DNA of 64,000 bases from Epiperipatus broadwayi (Eukaryota > Onychophora > Udeonychophora > Euonychophora > Peripatidae): NCBI GenBank assembly GCA_028023455.1, contig JAQFVV010000022.1, positions 5,485,998 to 5,549,997 on the forward strand, written 5' to 3'. Under the pieces are notes generated by a model, which worked only from the letters and a program-made list of their open reading frames with translations, searched no databases and was not told where the DNA came from. The translations under genes were made by a program, and so were the position numbers. This document shows, one piece after another, positions 10,890-23,581 of this stretch (the stretch's first letter is position 1; every line of letters begins with the position of its first letter).

Positions 10890-11175
10890 TATTTATAATA
10901 AAGAGATTTGTGGTATAGTGATAGTTCATCCATAGTGCATCCATTGTTTTTTATATCTGGGTTCAAACCAGGCTGGTTAGAATCTTTAAAAAATCTTTTA
11001 AGTTCCAGTCAAGCTTAAGATATTTATTTTGGGTAGCTAATTAATAGTTAAAGCTATTCTCAAATAGAAAGTAAAACAAAAATAAATACTACCCAATTTC
11101 TCACTACCTCTCACCTATCAAGCCTACTAAGGAACATCTTCACTGCTTCTGTATGAGAGATTGCGACTTTCCCCT
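10890..11175 (+). mobile_element. tRNA-derived SINE-like element
   Basis: A box-like TGGTATAGTGATAG (10,911-10,924) and a strong B box GGGTTCAAACC (10,959-10,969) are spaced as in tRNA genes, but no complete cloverleaf forms. A second copy with GGGTTGAATCCAGGCTGG lies at 42.84-43.1 kb, sharing sequence after the B box. Weaker relatives may occur near 45.05, 48.28 and 57.95 kb. This fits an old tRNA-derived SINE family transcribed by RNA polymerase III. Confidence 0.55.
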
Positions 11176-11179
11176 ATAC

Positions 11180-12540
11180 TGAACTATTTAAAAACTATTC
11201 TATATTTGTTAAATTACGTGATTATTTTTTAATTTTTTTACAGATTAATATATTTATTTCTTTGGTTATATAAAGATTGTGATATTTCCTGTTTTTTTTT
11301 CTGAATAAAATAATCTGAATTGCTAAACTTGGGTAAAAATATATTCAGCTTCAAGTTTATAATTCAATCTGCTTCTTGTTTTTTGGAAAATATCAGTAAG
11401 ACTTCTTAATAAAGCACTATAAAGGCTTCACTAATTAAAAAATCAAAAATGATTGTAGTTTTTGTTAAAATAAAGTTATCGTGATTAAATTATAACTTTT
11501 GAACACTTCATTTTCTAAACTTACTTAAAAATATAAAAAAATAATATCTTACATCTTAATGAGTGCATGTTTTACGAATGCTATAATTAGTTTTAAATAT
11601 CAGTTTGCCACAAGCATTTGCGCCCCCCCCCTACCGTTTTTTTTTTTTTTTGTAGTTTAAATTAAAACATTAATAGTATAAAGATTGTAAGTGATGATTA
11701 AAATGTCATCAGCATTTATTGATAACCTGCATTTAGATTGAGAAATTAATGATATATATCTATCTAGTTTGCATAATAAACTTGGAATCCATATCTTGCC
11801 TTGCAGTATTTGGTGCTGACTCTGGAGTTCAGAGACCATGGATCATGACTCACCACTGTTATTTCCAATTCCTTTTATAAACTCTCCTGCATTGCTTTTT
11901 ATAAACAACCTAGCAATAAACCATTTGATTATGTTTGTCTGTATAATTTGATGTAGTACTAAAATGGGAAATTCTTGAGATCAAGATCCATATATTACAG
12001 CCCAGTTCTGTTACTTCTGGTGCTCAAATTTTTGTGAATTCCTGACAATAAGCCATGGTTAAGTGCAGTGACTAAATGGTATATTCTAAGGTTCATGGAT
12101 TATGGCTTAATGGTGTCATTTCTATGTTTGAACTTCATGTTAGTTCCTGACCAACAAATTAATCAATTATTATTATTAACATATAACTTACATTTACATT
12201 AAGGAACAGTAAGTAGTATTAAATATTCCACAGCAAATATCTTTGCACTATTTTATTACAGAAGGAAAGACATTATTTTTTAATTAATCAAATACTGACT
12301 TGCAAGAGTTTTCAGCTTTTCTTACCTTTTTTAAACTTCTAGTTAATAATAGTCATTTATTAATTTGTCAACCAGTAAATAAACAGATATCTCAATTCAT
12401 GTATACCTTCTATCTGAACGAAACTTCCATGATGGTTTAATATTTTCACTTAACTAAAAAAAATTTAAGTTTCATTAAACTTCAGGTCATAAGCCTAAAA
12501 AACAGATGCGTTATTCATTGTAGCTTTCTATCTTTAATAT
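11180..12540. other. AT-rich stretch with SINE-like scraps
   Basis: A poly-C/poly-T block sits at 11,623-11,652. Diverged SINE-like fragments (for example GCAGTGACTAAATGG near 12,067) occur at 11,800-12,160. No gene recognised. Confidence 0.35.
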
Positions 12541-12549
12541 ATATATATG

Positions 12550-13275
12550 AAAGGGGGGAGGACCAAAATTACCAGAATTTTGTAAGAAAAATTGTGTATT
12601 TATTTTTAAGTGTTACAAATTGAATCCCTTTCAAAGTGCAGTCCATTTGACGCAATCTGCCAATCTAAATGTGTTTTTCACTTTTTGAATTAGTCTAAAA
12701 GCTCTTGCAAAGTGACTCTTTTAATGCCTGAGTTGTTGTTTTTTTTTCTTGATCATTTCTAAGTTTGCAAAAAAAAAAAAATTGAGGCGTTTTTTCATTC
12801 AAGAGAATAAAAAGAATTTGCATGAAGTGAGATTGAATGAATATGGCTAATGGATAAACTGGATCATGCTGAATTGAATTAAAAATGGTTTTACACTCAA
12901 GGCTTTGTGTGCTGGTCTGTTATCATGTTAAAGTTTGCACTCCCCATTAAGCCAAAAAATTAGACATTTTTTGTTTTATCACCTCAGGAAAACTTTTCAA
13001 AACTTGTAGGTTTTAAATACTTGGTTGTTATGAACAAATTCTGAGTAAACAAAGCTGTTTGCATCCAAAAAGAAAATCCAGCATCATCTTAATATTGTAA
13101 TTCACTTGCCACTTGTTTGGGATGTGATAATAAATTTGACACTTCAATTGAGCCACTCATAAACTTATGTTTCCCAAAACAAGTTACTTATAAGATGTTT
13201 TAAGCATTATAATTGTTTTCTCTGCCATTTTTCCTAACAGAAAACAGAATTTCACATTGTTCTAACTTTTCAGCA
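12550..13275 (-). pseudogene. Mariner-family transposase remnant
   Basis: Decayed copy of a Tc1/mariner DNA transposase, the cut-and-paste enzyme that acts on TA sites. Reading the minus strand: near 13,130-13,260 a helix-turn-helix-like piece (LGKMAEKTIIMLKTSYK, in one frame); then a jump into the middle of the protein (near 13,040-13,110, FWMQTALFTQNLF in a shifted frame); then RPAHKALSVKPFL (about 12,895-12,938), corresponding to the mariner segment around the second catalytic aspartate; a PYSFNLTSCKFFLF block (about 12,805-12,860), matching the conserved HPPYSPDL.PCDFFLF; and CIASNGLHFERD (about 12,628-12,665) near the C terminus. Several stops and frameshifts and an internal deletion (first catalytic Asp region) show that it is dead. 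Terminal inverted repeats were not identified. Family identity is firm; the subfamily is not. Confidence 0.85.
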
Positions 13276-13399
13276 CTACAAAAATCGACAAATAAACAAG
13301 ACACAACAAAAACATTTATTATACTGCAATATGGCTTCACTCAATAACAGTGTTAGGCAGATTGATGCAGGGGGATTCCTTCAAGGGCCATCTAATGGC

Positions 13400-14075
13400 A
13401 GAAGCATGCACTATGATGCACTTGCCATCCAGAAAACAATTCTGGTTATATTTGGGTATCATCTCATATATATTAAAACAGACAAAACTCTCTATACATA
13501 TTGCCTGAAATGGTGATCATGTGATGTTTATTGGCTCATATATGTGCAATCATCAAGAATTTATCCATAAGTTGTAATTGATCTAAGAGATGTAAACAAA
13601 CTTTATTCTTAAATATTGTTACACATATCAACAAATACATTCAAAATCATGAATAGCTGTGTATTTGTATGGAATTAATGTTAAACCACAATTTTTTATA
13701 TCATCACTTGTTTAGAGCATGTTTTGTAAGAATATTTGAAGATGCCACAACCTTTAAAGTTAGTGATGGTATGGTTGTGAAAATAATTTCTGAACTATAA
13801 TTGAGAATAAATAAAAAGTCATGTATTTTATTATAAATAAAATAATAACAAATTTGCTAACTTCTGCTGCAATTTATTTTTAATATGATTTTCGTATTTT
13901 TATATTTCTTTGTTAATAATTTCTGAAGTGTAATTGAAAATAAATAAAAAATAATATATTTCCTTATATAAATATAATAAAGGCAAATTTGCAATGTTTA
14001 TTATTATTATATCAGCATATTCATTAAAAAACAAAGACAATAGGAAATGGTGATCATGTGATGTTTAATGGTCAT
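13400..14075 (+). repeat. Family A terminal fragments
   Basis: AAAACAGACAAAACTCTCTA (near 13,476) and two copies of GTGATCATGTGATGTTTA (13,514-13,531 and 14,051-14,068) are pieces of the family A end. No hammerhead core survives here. Confidence 0.55.
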
Positions 14076-14079
14076 ATTC

Positions 14080-16230
14080 AGTATATTAATGAATTAGCTC
14101 TTGAATATACATGACTTCAAATGCATAATTTCCGCAAGGTGCATAAAACAATAAAATTACATTTTACATATACATAAAATCTATTTAACTTTTGTTGCAT
14201 GTAATTAAAAATATTTTTGATTGTCAACTATTACATAATCATTAGTTGTCGTTTTTTCATTTAAAAATAAAAATAAATATAATTGTAGGAGTAATTTTTA
14301 AAAAATATGTAAAAACAATACAACTGTTTTTAAATTATTTCAAAATACTGTATTGCAAATTATAGATTATAAATATTCATTCATATGAGTGGAATTATTG
14401 TAAGAAAATTTTTTTTAATATTATCTCCTATAGCTGATACTTGTTATATTTAAGATTTGAAACTTGGTCAAAAGTAAATTTAAAATTAATTTTAGAACTA
14501 GTAATATAATTCCAATTTCTTTCTTATATATGTATGTAAGATTTCATGCTTATATATGTCAAACTACTTTTAATTTACCAGATAAACATGCTGCTAAGTT
14601 TCATATTTATAATTTACAAGCAAATGAGAAAATAAATCAACTTCTCATCCTATATCTAAACTTATAGCCATCATAAATAAAAAGAATAAATCTAAAGAGA
14701 AAATGAAATTGCTGAGATTTTACTCATAGCTTTGCTAAGTAAAGTTGAAAACTATACTATACAAATAAAAAAAAGCAAATTTTACAATATGCAAAAAAAA
14801 TTGTAAATAAATTTTACAATATACCAGGAGCCATTTTTACATCATGGAGCATTGTGGGTAACATATTTATCATTAAAATTCCTTTGGTTTATTGTGAAAG
14901 CACATACATTTTTATTCATCCTTTATTACCTTTATGAATTTAGTTGCAGTATTTTGCGTAATAAAATAATCTCTAATTATAGTACTAACAGTTTTATATA
15001 TTTAAGAATATATCTGAAGTTGATAATGACTCAAAAACATTGAAGTTTGGATAAATTATAGATTCTTGATACAAAACTACTATAACATTTCTATAAGATG
15101 AAAAAGTTATTAAGAATTATAGAATATCATCCAGAGCTTATTTAATTGCTATAAAAGTCAGATATTTTGCTATTCATACTATTTAAAAAATAAAAATTAA
15201 ATACAGTAAGTTTTTTCTTATTTTTAATTTTTTAATGAATGAATGAGTGAACAAACATTCAATAAAATACATGTATTCCTCATTTATTATAACTATTATT
15301 ATTATTATTATTTTAATTTTATTTATTTTATAATCTTAATTTACATATGTGTACTATATGAAAAATATCCGTGTTATATATATGTGTGTGTGCTTAAAAT
15401 ACTAATTTTTGCAGTTAAATAAACAATATATATTATAATCAAAGTTTATTTATAAAGTGTGAGTTTTTATATGTGATGTATGCAAGTGGGGCTTGAAACA
15501 AAATATAGTTGATTTGCAACTTCGCTGTATGCAAAATGCTAAACTGATATATGTATATAATAAATTACAAAACAAACTATATTTAACTCACCAGCTAAAA
15601 ATGTCATCTAATTTGATATTCATATTTTACAATCAAATGAGAAATTAATTCACTTTTCATCTGATATCTAACTAAGCTAATAAATAATCAAAACAATGAT
15701 AAATTTATAGTGAAATTTTAAATTATCCAGATATTATTTATGGCTCCACTAGAATCAACTTAAATTTGCAACTACAAAGCAAAATTAATTACAAATTTTT
15801 AATAACTTATATGTGTGCTAAATGTATGTGTATATATCAAGAAGAGTTATTGGACAATAAAAGGATATGTAGAATTAATCTTTTGCTTAAAACTGACAAT
15901 TGATTATTTGGGAATATTGATCATTTAATATGTAATATATATTTATATACAGCAGAAAACATCCTCACTTATAAAATTACAACAAATTAACTGTTCTAAT
16001 TCAGCTAATCTAATAGATTTATTAAACCATTGCAAATGCAGTTTTCTATTATTTCTTTTATAATACTTTTTCAGAAAATTTTTTTATTTTTCATATATAC
16101 TATAGAATTCTCTTTTGATCAAATCTAAAACAAATACATTTATATAATTATTTATATCAACATTCTAATGTTAAAATACATAAAATAATATATAAAGTTG
16201 TAATTATAAATTTATTAAACGCACATTGAT
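14080..16230. other. Very AT-rich stretch, no gene seen
   Basis: Simple AT-rich sequence. Open frames here have extreme I, K, L, N and Y content and no motif. Short repeated ends may be present but are too diverged to call. Confidence 0.4.
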
Positions 16231-16320
16231 TATAACTGAGGCTATAACCTCGATATGCGTATAAAATGCGATAGTAGGGACATCTACAGGTGTTTTAACC
16301 ACAAGCTTACGCTATGGAAG
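16231..16320. other. Short CpG-containing island of unknown nature
   Basis: In otherwise AT-rich DNA this ~90-bp block has several CpGs, a small palindrome GAGGCTATAACCTC (16,239-16,252) and GCGTATAAAATGCG (about 16,257-16,270). It lies about 240 bp outside the large inverted repeat. No function can be assigned. Confidence 0.3.
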
Positions 16321-16424
16321 AAAAGATTACCAATTAATGAAATACCGTTAAATATAAATTCATTTAATATAAATTAATATTATAAATGTAATATAAAAAT
16401 AATAAAACAATAACATATATATAA

Positions 16425-16500
16425 TAAAAAATTCATATAACATTACAATACTAACCAAAAAAACTAAACTTTACTAAAATTCTTACACAACCATGATTTT
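16425..16500 (+). repeat. Direct repeat, copy 1
   Basis: About 70 bp including TTCATATAACATTACAATAC and CTTTACTAAAATTCTT match 19,665-19,745 in direct orientation. The two copies bracket the left arm of the large inverted repeat. Confidence 0.75.
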
Positions 16501-18449
16501 ATATATTAACAAATAGACCTTTTTAAGTAAAATTCAACTAAACATATTATATATATCAAACAAAATAACCCTCCCCACATTCACTTCAATGGGATGGGGG
16601 AATAGGAAATCTATTTGATGTTGGTGGAAAGTAAAGAAAAATGGAATTGAACTGGGGTGATGGCAAATCATCATCACTTCCAGTCAATTTAAAATGAAAT
16701 ATTTACAAAAAATATATTTAAGTAAAAAGATATTTAATAATAAAATGAGATTATAGAGATCATTGAGAGATCAGCCAGCTAACTCAGAAGAGCAACTATA
16801 ATAATTAATCATAGCACTATCATTTAAAAAATAAATACAAGTAAATACTTGAGAGAAATAACCATCCATCATCATTGATGGGAATAAAAAAAATTAGTAC
16901 AATAAATCAGAATAAAATCAACAGACCATCTTGTGGCTGGATTTGCACAATAAAAAATATAAATCAACAGTCAACCTTGTGACTGGATTGGAAAATGGGT
17001 CTTCTGTAGACCAGGCTAACTTCTGAGCCTTTGCCAGCTTGGGCAATTATTTAAACATAACTTGGATGCACTAGCTTAGTGCCCATCCATTAAAATACAT
17101 AAGAATCAGAAATAGAACAATAATGCTGAGACATTTAAAGCATGCTGATCATCATCAATGATCTGGTCCCTAAAGTACTATTAATGTACTGGCCAACTAT
17201 AAACTTAACTTTTAATAAGATTAAAGTAAAATAAAAGATAGCACATGGACTTTAAAGAGTATCCTCTTTTTCACCAACCAGGATGATGATGATTATCTCT
17301 GGATGCCCAAAGCACTAAACACATCCCCATTTATCCTTGTCCGAAATCTAGCTCAGAGAACACAAGCTCTATTACTGTATGTGACCAAGAGATGATGGAA
17401 TACAGTTTTTAACAATTAAATATAAGTTTATTAATAACAAAAAAAAATGAATAAGGTCTTATAAGGGTTCTGATTTTGAATGATACACAATAATAATCAT
17501 TCTATAATTTACAAGATTACTACAAAATTCAAGTTATTACATTAATTGACATTATTTCTTAATTAATTTCTACAAAAGCATATATATATTCATACACAGA
17601 CGTGCGTTTTATAATACATGATGAAGACATTTCAATTAAACATAAAATAATTATTACATTTGTGATTTGCATAATTGCTATTCAAAATTTAGATTGTTAC
17701 ATTAATTTACAAAATTACAATTGACAATTCATGTTATTACTATGGTTTACATATATAAAGCACACAGACTCGCAATTTATAATATACAATTAATAAAAAA
17801 AATGAATTGACATTTAATCAAAAAAAAAATTAAAAATTTACATATATGAGTGTGCGCGTATACACACACCGGCTTCTATCTATTTCAACTTGTTACAATA
17901 ATGCTATCTTTTTTTCTAATTAATTCAATTGGAAAACACATAAATTTCCTACCTATACATGTGTATAAACAAAATATAGATATAAATTAAAATTATTTAT
18001 CAATTTATAAGTTCCTTTTTTTTTTCCTTAAAAAAAAGTATAGTCAATTTTTGACAGGTATTTGTTGATAAATTATCAACGTTTTTAAATTAAATTACAG
18101 AATCATCAATTCTTTACTTTTATTTTAATATAACTTTTTTAAAAAATAATGTCCAAGAGGATTATTGTTCAAAAATGTCTCTTTTGCCTTTAAAACCAGT
18201 TGGTCAATGAATTATTCTTAACTCTTAATTATAATTCAAGCAAAATTACTTTATATTCTTTTAAAATATATAGATTTTTAACAGACTTAAAAATATTATT
18301 CTATATATGTCTATTTTTATATGACTTATTTTAAAATAACTCACCAGCTATATATACGTTTATCTGTGATTTTTTGCATATATCTGATGCAGCATACGTG
18401 TAATTAATTCTTCAGCAAGCTGGAAGATTTTTCTTGATGAGTTTGGTTT

Positions 18450-18653
18450 TTAGTGACTGTCATAATCAGGAAAAATGTAATCCATGTAAAATGCTGGTCT
18501 TCCTTTCAGTCTAGGATTGTTCCAGACAAGCAAACCATTCTTTCCATGTTTAAGGCTATGAATTACAGCACAAAGAAATAGGTCATTTTCTTGATGTGAA
18601 TTCAAACTCCTACCAGGAAAATAGTAGCGGTTCCTGAATTTACTGTTCTGCCT
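18450..18653 (-). pseudogene. Coding-like fragment in left arm, unknown family
   Basis: The minus strand keeps one frame open for about 67 codons, without an ATG, ending in TAA at 18,450-18,452. Its composition is protein-like: YYFPGRSLNSHQENDLFLCA, then VIHSLKHGKNGLLVWNNPR, then FYMDYIFPDYDSH at the end. The matching part of the right arm (about 21,360-21,590) still translates to SLNSLGENDPLLCAVIHSLK before a stop, and in a shifted frame to FYMNYVLLPDDDKYLEC. Conservation of the peptide between diverged arms suggests a once-coding segment, perhaps of the element's own protein or a captured exon. I do not recognise the family. Confidence 0.5.
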
Positions 18654-19289
18654 TCAGCCACATAACTTCATAGTAGCTATTTTGCCAACTCTCCAGTCAG
18701 CTAAAACCAACTGCTGCAAACTTCATCAAGTTGCAACAAAATATTGCCACCAACTATTCAGCTGGGCTTTCTTACAAAAAGCTATTAATCAGACTGGCTG
18801 ATATTTTTTATCGGCTCCTTTTATAAAATCATCTAAGGTGATAAGATCCTGACTAAAAACAGAGCTTTTATTTTTAGCTCTCTAATCCCTTTGAAAACAT
18901 ATATGTTTTAATTAATTAAAAAAATTTCAAAAATAAGTATTGTGTTTTTACATTTCACAATCAGAATAATAATTAATAATAATGCAATATTTATATTTAT
19001 TCAGACCTTTTAAAAGTTTAATTTATAAAACAATATTTTAAATCAGAGTTATTATTTATTTATTTCTATTTCAGTAAATGTAGAAAATATCTACTATAAT
19101 TTTTGTCTGTGTTTATTTCTACTTTTCCTTTATTTTACACATATATATGCACATGCACTATATTAGTGTATGCTATATAAGCCAACTGGTTACATTGACC
19201 CAGTCTGAAAGAAAAAGAAAATGAAATACCTTTTTAACAATATTTTACATAATTTACATATATAATTAAAACAAAGTTCACCTCTAAAA

Positions 19290-19493
19290 CTATGTACTCA
19301 TCAATTTTTTTAGAGATCTGACAGACATCTGACAGTTAACAGAATGAATAGCGATTTGCAATTTTACAATAGATAAAGAATGCAACCATTGGACTGTAAG
19401 TACACAATGCACCATGAACACCAAGAGTGCTACCTCAAATGAGACACTATAAGCTATTGCAACCTTTATAAAGATACTGCAAAATCTTTGCAA
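19290..19493 (-). other. Mirrored 67-codon frame in left arm
   Basis: This frame starts MQRFCSIFIKVAIAYSVSFE. The right arm carries the same frame at 20,370-20,567 (65 codons, MQRFCSIFIKVGVAYSVSFE), with few amino acid changes. It is hydrophobic in the middle. The match is expected from the inverted repeat; selection on the protein is not shown, and I regard it as probably not a gene. Confidence 0.3.
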
Positions 19494-19566
19494 AGCCCTC
19501 TTCCATGAAGGGTCTGGAAATACAAAACTATGCCCTGCTTCTTTTGAGTCTTATGGGCTGGGAAAT

Positions 19567-20284
19567 ACAAGCTATATTTATGCACACACACATTATAATG
19601 TGTCTATGTAACCCAAGTGGTTACAATATATTAAATACTGCCTAATGCTATACTAGTAATTATAAATAAAATAAAAATTCATATAACATTACAATACTAG
19701 TTAAAAAACAACTAATCTTTACTAAAATTCTTCCACAACCATCCCATTATAAATGGTTACCTAACTGAGGGGCGATGATCATGTACTGTGGCAATCATTA
19801 TAGATGGCTGCCCAACATATGGCTGATGATGATCACATACTGGTGATCATCACTTCAGAATTATTAACTTGATCTCAAACCATGACTGAGAAAGAAAAAA
19901 ATATGCATTTTATGCAGAATTAATTTTAAAAATTACTGTGAAATATATGACAAGAGTATTGATGATGATTATAAATTATAAAATAGTAATTTTCATGTAT
20001 GTTTGAAGGGGTTCATGTTTGGAGTTAGATAAAAAATCAATGATTTTGAAGATTGGTTTTGGTGCTTGATTGTTGAAATTTGTTTAGCTGTATTTTTTGT
20101 TTTGATAATGGATGGAGATTTTTGTCATTGGCTTGAGAATGCAATGTTTTCATGCAGTTCTGAGGGTGTTGTATCTCCACTATTTGCTCCAACCTATTTT
20201 TTGTATTTTATAGTGTTTGTCATAAGGCAGTTAACATAGTCCTGCCATGATTCCAGCCTTTAAGTCTCCAAAGAAAAGGAGCAA
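19567..20284. other. Centre of the large inverted repeat
   Basis: This unpaired centre of about 700 bp includes the second copy of the direct repeat (19,665-19,745) and, on the minus strand about 19,995-20,260, a coding-like run broken by two stops: LESWQDYVNCLMTNTIKYKK, stop, VGANSGDTTPSELHENIAFS. A similar LESWQ start is seen inside the left arm near 18,690, which hints at related protein segments. The family is not recognised. Confidence 0.45.
19665..19745 (+). repeat. Direct repeat, copy 2
   Basis: Partner of 16,425-16,500; shares TTCATATAACATTACAATAC and ACTAAAATTCTTCCACAACC-like sequence with few changes. Together with copy 1 it frames the left arm, like terminal repeats about 3.2 kb apart. 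Confidence 0.75.
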
Positions 20285-23170
20285 GGCATAGCTTATATTT
20301 CCCAGCCCATAAGACTCAAAAGAAGCAGGGCATAGTTTTGTATTTCCAGACCCTCCATGGAAGAGGGCTTTGCAAAGATTTTGCAGTATCTTTATAAAGG
20401 TTGGAGTAGCTTACAGTGTCTCATTTGAGGTAGCACTCTTTGTGTTCATGGTGCATTGTGTACTTACAGTCCGATGGCTGAATTCTTCATCTGTCTTAAA
20501 ATTGCAAATTGCTATTCATTCTGTTAACTGTCAGATGTCTGTCAGATCTCTAAAAAAAATTGATTAGTACATAGTTTTAAATATGAACTTTGTTTTGATT
20601 ATCTTTGTTTTGATTATGCATGTAATTAAAATATTGTTAGATAGGTGTTTCATTTCTATTTTCCTTTTCTCTCAGCCCAGGGCAATGTAACCACTTGGGT
20701 TACATAGACACATTATAATGTGTGTGCATAAATATATCTATAAAGTTAAAGGAAAAGTAGAAATAAACACAGAATAAATTATAGTAGATATTTTCTACAT
20801 TCATTGAAATACAAAAAAATAAAATAAATAATAACTCTGGGTTTAAAATAAAATTTCCTTATGAAATTGATATTTTAAAAAAGGTCTGAATAAATATAAA
20901 TATTGTATTATTATTATTCTGATTTTGAAATGTAAAAACACCATACTTATTTTTGGAATTTTTTAATTAATTAAACAAAATGTTTATCTATTAGAAATCC
21001 CCTAAGTAAAACATGTATATGTTTTCAAAGGATTAGTGAGATTAAAAATAGAAACTCTGTTTTAATTAAGGTGTTGTTATCACCTTAGATGAGTTTATAA
21101 AAGGGCTGATAAAAAATGTCAGTCAGTCTGGATAGTGATTTTGAAAAGAACAGTTCTGCTTGCAGTTTTGTAGGAGTTGGTCAGAAGAGTTTTTAATATT
21201 TTAAGCAGTGACCAACTAGGCCAACTGCAAAGTTTGGATAATGATTTTGAAGAGAGCAGTATGTTGTTGGCTGTAGCAGAGAGTTGGAAGAATAGCTACC
21301 ATGAATTGATACAGCTGAAGGCAGAACATTAGATTTAGAAGCTACTAATATTTCCTTCTCAGGAGTTTGAATTCACTTGGAGAAAATGACCCACTTCTTT
21401 GTGCTGTAATTCATAGCCTTAAACAGAGAGGATAGTTGCTTGTCTACAATTTATTAAATCAAAACAGCTGCTTGCCAGGAACAATCCTAGACAGAAAGAA
21501 ACCAACTTCAGACCAAGATTTTACATGAATTATGTACTTTTACCTGATGATGACAAATACCTGGAGTGCCCAAGAGAAAACACCAGCTGAATAAAGAAGT
21601 AGTTATACGTATGCTGATGTGTCTACATATACGAAGAGAAGCACAGATAAATGTGTATACAAAAGTGAATTGTTTTTAAATCATTCATTTGGGAAGACAT
21701 TTTAAATCTATACTTTAAAATTAAAAATGTTTATAATTAGTTAAGAGATAAACTGATAAAAAGCTTTCTAATCTCTCAAAAATTGACTATACTTTTTTTT
21801 TTAAAAAAAAAAAGAAAAACGAAAGCTGTAATAGAATTTGATAAAGTGATTTTTTTTGATATTGATTAAATATATAAATTTTTATGTATATTCAAAAGGG
21901 AATTATTAATTATAAAAATTATTTATTGTTGATAATCTGTGCAATTCTATATACGTGTTTCAGTAAACTTAATATGTAAAATATATATCATTTAACTGAA
22001 ACTTCAATCATTTTTTTTGTTATTGAATATTAATTGTATATTATAAATCGCATGTCTGTGTGCACATATATGTAAATTAATGTAACAATTCAAATTTTGA
22101 ATAGCAATTATGTAAATCACAAATGTAATAATTATTTTATGTTTAATTGAAATGTCTTCATCATGTATTATAAAATGCCCGTCTGTGTACAGATATATAT
22201 ATATATGCGTTTATAGAATCTAATTGAGAAATATTGTAAAACCATTTAATAACTTTAGTGTAATGACTTTTATTATTGTATACCTTTCAAAATCAGAACC
22301 CTTATAAGACCTTAATTATTTTTTTTTGTTATTAATAAACCTGTATTTAATTGTTAAAAATGTTTTCCATCATCTCTTGGTCACATACAGTAATAGATCT
22401 TGTGTTCTCTGAGCTAGATTCAGACATGGATGAATGAGGCTGTATATTTAGTGCTTTGGTGCATCCAGAGATCATCATCCAGGTTGGCACAAAAGAGGAT
22501 ACTCTTTAAAGCCCATGTACTATATTTTATTTTAGTTCAGTCTTGTTAAAAATTTAAGTTTATAGTTGGCCAGTACAAGTGGCCTGAGCATTGATGATGA
22601 TCAGCATATTTTAATATCCCAGCATTATTGTTTCAATTTCTGATTATTGTGTATTTTAATGGATGGGCACTAAGCTGGTGCATCTATGTTATGTTTAAAT
22701 AATTGCCCAAGGTGGCAAAGGCTCAGTAGTTAGCCTGGTCTACAGAAGACCCATTTCCAATCCAGTCATAAGGTTGACTGTTGATTTATATTTTTATTGT
22801 TCAAATCCAGCCACAAGATGGACTGTTGATATATTGTACTAATTTGTTTATTCCCATCATTGATGATGATGGATGGTTATTTCTCTTAAGTGTTTACTTA
22901 TAATTACTTTTAGTTATAATGTGGTTTGATTGATGGTTTATTATGCTTTTAGTTGCTCTTCTGAGTTAGCTGGCTGATCGATCAATGCTCTCGCAGAGAT
23001 TCTTTAATCTCATACTCTTATATCTCTAATTGCATGCTCTTATAAAATATTATATATACTTTGTAAATTATTTGAAATATTGATGAATTGGGAGTGATAA
23101 TGATTTTTCCATCACCCCACACTCCATATTTCATTTCCTCACCACCCCATCCCATTACAATATATATATA
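20285..23170. repeat. Right arm of the ~6.6-kb inverted repeat
   Basis: Inverse, diverged copy of 16,561-19,566. It ends in CCCCATCCCATT and a TATATATA run. The coding-like fragment seen in the left arm is more decayed here (stops and frameshifts at 21,430-21,540). Confidence 0.9.
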
Positions 23171-23581
23171 TTTCCCTCCTTCCATCTTATTTTATTATTT
23201 TAATAAATAGATATTTTTAATATATGAAATAAAATTTTAAATATAATATATAATTAGTTTATTTATATTGAAATAGATGTGATAATCTATTTCATGGTCA
23301 TACAAATGGTCTTATATGGAGAGAGCTGGTTAATAATACTTGTGAGACTGAATAAAAATAAAAAAATAGCATTGAAACTGTTTAAGGTATTAAAAAACAA
23401 TATTTTATAATAAATATTTAAAAAAATAAAAATGTAATAGTTAGTTATTATTAAAATGTGGAGATTTAAATTTTAAGAAAAAAAATAAAAAAATAATATT
23501 TTATAATTAAGGACAATGTGCTTAAAATTATAGGTAAATAAATTTATGTTTGCGTTTATTTCAAAAGCAATATAAATAAGG

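Larger units (their letters stand above)
16561..19566. repeat. Left arm of a ~6.6-kb inverted repeat
   Basis: This arm pairs with 20,285-23,170. Checked anchors: CAATGGGATGGGG (about 16,589) with CCCCATCCCATT (about 23,141); TCATCATCTC-like region 17,340-17,400 with 22,366-22,440; AATTCATAGCC block 18,550-18,570 with 21,400-21,420; CAAAGCCCTC (19,491-19,500) with its complement at 20,363-20,372. Mirror sums stay near 39,730-39,870, so the arms are collinear with small indels. They are clearly diverged, so the structure is old. It looks like a foldback DNA element or an inverted duplication of a repeat; no transposase is recognised. Confidence 0.9.

Noticed and set aside
11623-11652. Poly-C/poly-T block as a regulatory site
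   Set aside because: Simple homopolymers, no other support; may be sequencing noise.
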